Assembly: GCA_003054695.1 (NCBI GenBank)
Contig: QAZA01000045.1
Span: forward strand, 310,001-374,000
DNA from: Verrucomicrobia bacterium LW23
GTDB taxonomy: Bacteria; Verrucomicrobiota; Verrucomicrobiia; Methylacidiphilales; UBA1321
Direction: 5' to 3'
DNA length: 64,000 nt
Below, in pieces: positions 60,958-64,000 of this stretch. Both the position numbers and the translations under genes were made by a program. Within the stretch, counting starts at the first letter, position 1; each line of letters begins with the position of its first letter. The notes beneath the pieces were generated by a model, which was given only the letters and a program-made list of their open reading frames with translations, ran no database searches and was not told where the DNA came from.

Positions 60958-61731
60958 ATGAGGCATGACACCGATGCGCGTGAGGGAAAGGAATGGAAGG
61001 TGGCGGATGTCGCGGAGGCGCTGGGGGTGAGTTCGCGCACGATCGAGCATCTCAAGGAGCGGTTTGTCGAGGGTGGGCTGGAGGACGCGCTGGAGCGCAA
61101 GGCTCCGGCAAGACCGCCGCGGCTGATCTTTGATGGTGCGTTTGATGCGCGCCTGACCGCTTTGGCGTGCTCGCCGGTGCCGCCCGGCTTTGCGCGGTGG
61201 ACGATGCAGTTGCTGGCCGACAAGGTGGTGGAGCTGCAGATCGCCCCGTCGGTATCGCCCATGACCGTGCAGCGCTCTCTCAAAAAAACGAAGTGCAGCC
61301 TCACCTGAGCAAGTACTGGAAGATTCCGCCCAAACACAGCGCGGCTTTCGCGGCCGGCATGGAGGAGGTGCTCGACGTCTACCATTTGCCTTATGACCCA
61401 GCGTACCCCGTGGTCTGTATGGACGAGTCGAGCAAACAACTTGTGGGCGAAGTACATCCGCCTCTGCCGCCCGTGCCGGGTCACCCCGCCATCGTCGACC
61501 ACGAGTACGTGCACCCACTTCATCCGCGCCATGCTGGAGGAGCGCTACCCGCACGCCGAAAAAGTACGTCTGGTGTGCGACAACCTCAACACCCACACCA
61601 TCGGCTCCCTCTACGAAGCCTTCCCACCGCAGGAGGCCCACCGCCTGGCCTCCCGCCTCGACATCCACTACACCCCCAAACACGGCAGCTGGCTCAACAT
61701 CGCCGAAATCGAACTCAGCGCCCTGGCCAGC
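60958..61731 (+). pseudogene. Degenerate IS630-family transposase
   Basis: The HTH (WKVADVAEALGVSSRTIEHLKERFVEGGLEDAL) begins right at the start, so about 45 N-terminal residues are missing. Then VQRSLKK shifts -1 at A7 (61282-61288) to give NEVQPHLSKYWKIPP...AGMEEVLDVYHLPYDPAYPVVCMDESSKQLVGEV. A deletion of about 25 codons occurs near 61500 (DHEYV jumps to HFIRAMLEERYPHA). It continues to VCDNLNTH (second DDE Asp) and HYTPKHGSWLNIAEIELSAL (final Glu), then ends at the hicA junction. Not functional as is. Confidence 0.88.
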
Positions 61732-61989
61732 AAGAGGGAAAAGCTGATCGCGAGAATAAAAGACCGGCGGCAGGATAAATCCTGGACGTATAAGGAGATT
61801 TGCACGTTACTTAGCCATTGCGAATGGGAGCTGTCGAGAAGTAAGGGAAGCCATTGCACTTTCAAGAAATCCGGGCAATCCAATAGGTTGACGCTTGTCG
61901 CATGCAACGGCATTGTAAAGCCGTACCTTGTGGAAGATGTGCGAGATGCACTTACACTGGACGGTACTATAACGAAGGATAGTAAATGA
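61732..61989 (+). CDS. hicA: HicA-type toxin domain, fused to the transposase remnant
   Basis: About 85 residues (KREKLIARIKDRRQDKSWTY on). HicA double-stranded-RNA-binding-like fold: ICTLLSHCEWELSRSKGSHCTFKK with the catalytic-position His in GSH, and GIVKPYLVEDVRDAL. HicA is an mRNA interferase. The normal start codon is missing: the transposase frame runs in without a stop (EIELSALASKREKL), so the insertion appears to have replaced the ATG. The stop overlaps the hicB ATG (ATGA), the classical hicAB coupling. Confidence 0.78.
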   Translation, partial: KREKLIARIKDRRQDKSWTYKEICTLLSHCEWELSRSKGSHCTFKKSGQSNRLTLVACNGIVKPYLVEDVRDALTLDGTITKDSK

Positions 61990-62357
61990 ATCGATACAGT
62001 GTAACCATATACTGGAGTGACGTTGACGAGGCGTGGCTGGCTTTTTCCCCCGACATCCCAGGCTGCAGAGTCCATGGAGATTCGAGAGAAGAGGTCCTTC
62101 GAATTTTTGAATCGGCATTGCATGATCATCTCGAATCGATGAAAGAGGATGGTTATCCCATGCCTCCGGTTTCGACAGGCGATCCTTACCATTCCCCAAA
62201 AAGAGGGAAAGCGAGCGGTGGACGCACGTTCCATGTTCGCTACGTAGCAGGAAGCGGAGTGGGAGTGGCAAAGCTACGGAAGTCCGCGCGTCACCTGTCC
62301 AAGGCTCCCGGTCAATTCGAAAGCTCGCTGGCAGTACGCGCTCCAAAGCGCAAGTGA
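61986..62357 (+). CDS. hicB: HicB-type antitoxin
   Basis: 123 residues. Residues 1-65 are a HicB-like RNase-H-related domain: RYSVTIYWSDVDEAWLAFSP, DIPGCRVHGDSREEVLRIFE, ALHDHLESMKEDGYPMP. The remaining 55 residues (Lys/Arg/Ser-rich) do not resemble the usual HicB DNA-binding tail and may come from a frame change. It overlaps hicA by 4 bases. Neutralises HicA. Confidence 0.78.
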   Translation: MNRYSVTIYWSDVDEAWLAFSPDIPGCRVHGDSREEVLRIFESALHDHLESMKEDGYPMPPVSTGDPYHSPKRGKASGGRTFHVRYVAGSGVGVAKLRKSARHLSKAPGQFESSLAVRAPKRK

Positions 62358-62427
62358 CAAGCCAGTGCCGGAAGTCGGTTCCTCCGCCCCAGACGCGGCC
62401 GCGGATTATTATGCCGTAGGGTAACGC

Positions 62428-64000
62428 CTACATCATTCCCTGTGGGTATTGATTCTTTATCAGGGAATCTACATGCATGCTGCCTGTGCCGCCCAGGCTT
62501 TTCCACTCAGGTTGAGTTCGAAGGATGCATTTCTTTATGGCGGTAAGCAGCGTATGGGCGGAGTAGGGCTTATTGAGAAAATGTTCTACATTATCCAACG
62601 AGGCCGTGAACCCGTTCTCTTTATCTTTGATTCCGCTTGCGGCGATTATTTTAACGTGAGGATCCATGTGTCGCATGGCGGTAATGGCGGCCGGCCCTGG
62701 TAAAACGGGCATCATCATGTCCATAACCACAACGTCTATCTCGCGGCGGCGTTGTGCAAACAGGGCTAGGGCCTGGGCACCGTTTTCCGCCGTAAGTACG
62801 TGATAGCCAAAAGACTGCAGTGTATGTTTGGTGATGTCGAGGATGGGCCTTTCGTCATCGACAAGCAGTACGCATTCGCCGTTTCCATACAGATCTTCGC
62901 TGTGCGAGCTGAGACTTGCGTCGTTGATTCTGTTTTCGGCAGGAGTGGGCATATACAGGATAAACGTGGTGCCCTTGCCCACCTCGCTCTCTACGGTTAT
63001 CATTCCACCATTGCTGCGTATAATGCCCAGCGTGGTGGAGAGTCCCAGCCCGGTGCCTTTGCCGATCTCCTTAGTGGTGAAGAACGGCTCAAAGATCTTG
63101 TCCAGATGGTCTTTGGCAATGCCGGTACCTGTGTCCGAGATACGGATGCGGACGTAGTGCCCCTCTGAAATAGTGGGCTGCTGCGCGGCATATTGTGCGT
63201 CGATGGTGACGTTATCCGCAGTAACGGACAGGGCGCCGCCGTTGGGCATGGCATCGCGGGCGTTAACGCACAGGTTCAGAAACACCTGGTGGATCTGGGT
63301 AGGATCGCTCTCGATGATCCAGATATCATCGCTTACGCTTGAGGTAAAATTGATATGCTTGGGAAAGGTGCTGCGGATGATCCCGGCCACCTCGTTGATA
63401 ACATCGCCGATGTGGACTGCCACCCGCGCCCCCTCCACGCCGCGGGCGAAGGAGAGCACCTGCTTGACCAGCTCGGCTCCGCGGCGAACGCTGCTCTCGA
63501 TGAGGTTCAGGACATCCGCGGACGTTTTGTTGTCGCTTTGGATCTTGAGCAGGGTGGCCCCCATCAGGATGGGGGCGAGCACGTTGTTGAGATCGTGCGC
63601 GATACCGCCTGCCAGCGTGCCGATGCTCTCCAGCCGCTGGGCGCGCAAAAACTGCAACTCCACCTTTTTGCGCTCGGTAACGTCGGTATTGATGGCGAGC
63701 ACGGACTTGGGTTTACCCGTGTCGTCGCGCAAAAGTGTCCAGCGGCTTTCCACCGTCAGCAGGGCGCCGGTTTTGGTGTGCTGCTGAAGTTCTCCATACC
63801 ACTCTCCCTTCTCAATGGTGATTTGTGTGGCCTCCAGAAAGGCGACCTGTTTGCGGTAGAGGAGCTCGTTCACATGCTTGCCGACAGCTTCCGCGGAGCT
63901 CCAGCCGTAGAGCCGCTCGGCGCCTTTGCTCCAGAACAGGATGCGGTGATCAAGGGTGCGGACCAGGATGGCATCGCGGGCTTCGTCAATAAGGGCGGCC
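62428..64000 (-). CDS. PAS-sensor histidine kinase with receiver, 5' partial
   Basis: The frame continues past the right edge (ALIDEARDAILVRTLDHRIL lies upstream), so the start is outside. Order on the minus strand: PAS fold (HRILFWSKGAERLYGWSS), PAC segment (GVLAINTDVTERK-like SVLAINTDVTERKK), DHp with GGIAHDLNNVLAPI, CA boxes NLCVNARDAMPNG, DTGTGI and GKGTGLGLST, then a receiver with LVDDE and VVMDMMMPVLPGP. A soluble hybrid kinase with a cytoplasmic PAS cue. No regulator is adjacent. Confidence 0.9.
   Translation of the reverse strand, partial: AALIDEARDAILVRTLDHRILFWSKGAERLYGWSSAEAVGKHVNELLYRKQVAFLEATQITIEKGEWYGELQQHTKTGALLTVESRWTLLRDDTGKPKSVLAINTDVTERKKVELQFLRAQRLESIGTLAGGIAHDLNNVLAPILMGATLLKIQSDNKTSADVLNLIESSVRRGAELVKQVLSFARGVEGARVAVHIGDVINEVAGIIRSTFPKHINFTSSVSDDIWIIESDPTQIHQVFLNLCVNARDAMPNGGALSVTADNVTIDAQYAAQQPTISEGHYVRIRISDTGTGIAKDHLDKIFEPFFTTKEIGKGTGLGLSTTLGIIRSNGGMITVESEVGKGTTFILYMPTPAENRINDASLSSHSEDLYGNGECVLLVDDERPILDITKHTLQSFGYHVLTAENGAQALALFAQRRREIDVVVMDMMMPVLPGPAAITAMRHMDPHVKIIAASGIKDKENGFTASLDNVEHFLNKPYSAHTLLTAIKKCILRTQPEWKSLGGTGSMHVDSLIKNQYPQGMM

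Overview
This is a GC-rich window, dense in genes on both strands, with no rRNA and one tRNA. Gene content points to a Gram-negative bacterium of the PVC group, most likely Verrucomicrobiota. The signs are a verrucomicrobial-style LacI regulator, many Pro/Ala-rich tails and linkers, an AIM24 protein, a YugP-type membrane protease, a CesT-type secretion chaperone, MCE/MlaD and RND envelope systems, and intergenic DNA full of palindromic repeats. This placement is an inference from family content, not from a marker gene.

Layout. 0-8 kb: the end of a family 9 glycosyltransferase, a LacI regulator, a set of exported or tail-anchored coiled-coil/TPR proteins, and a lipoprotein with a duplicated domain. 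8-14 kb: PHP phosphoesterase, coaD, and the conserved yceD-rpmF-plsX-fabH lipid/ribosome cluster, here split by a GDSL hydrolase and a small AT-rich gene. 14-20 kb: an NtrC-type regulator, a DCC thiol protein, a STAS protein, a VOC protein and a hybrid histidine kinase. Between the last two lies a nest of three palindromic elements plus an IS630 remnant. 20-29 kb: exported and membrane proteins of unknown role, an ABC ATPase, AIM24, YugP and hisB. 29.4-29.6 kb: an AT-rich stretch with two perfect DnaA-box sequences. 29.7-33 kb: trpC, an adenylate kinase, an SMR exporter and a DUF6882-like protein. 33-39 kb: ispD fused to a histidine-kinase-like helix domain, mlaD, an unusually long P1B-type metal ATPase and a CesT chaperone. 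39-46 kb: an EcsC protein, an unrecognised protein carrying palindromic repeats inside its coding sequence, a giant Pro-rich TlpA-like protein, xylulokinase and tRNA-Pro. 46-50 kb: a second VOC protein and a P-type ATPase homologue whose catalytic motifs are all altered. 50-59.4 kb: an MdtABC-like RND operon interrupted by a PIN-type toxin-antitoxin pair. 59.9-64 kb: an ankyrin protein, a decayed IS630 transposase fused in frame to hicA, hicB, and the C-terminal part of a sensor kinase.

Metabolic genes are scattered (coaD, plsX, fabH, hisB, trpC, ispD, xylB, adk), so this is core chromosome into which repeats, an insertion sequence and toxin-antitoxin modules have moved. The best candidates for new biology are the catalytically degenerate P-type ATPase, the IspD-DHp fusion, the extended metal ATPase, and the several families of palindromic elements. 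The ends of two of these families fall on the tetranucleotide CTAG.
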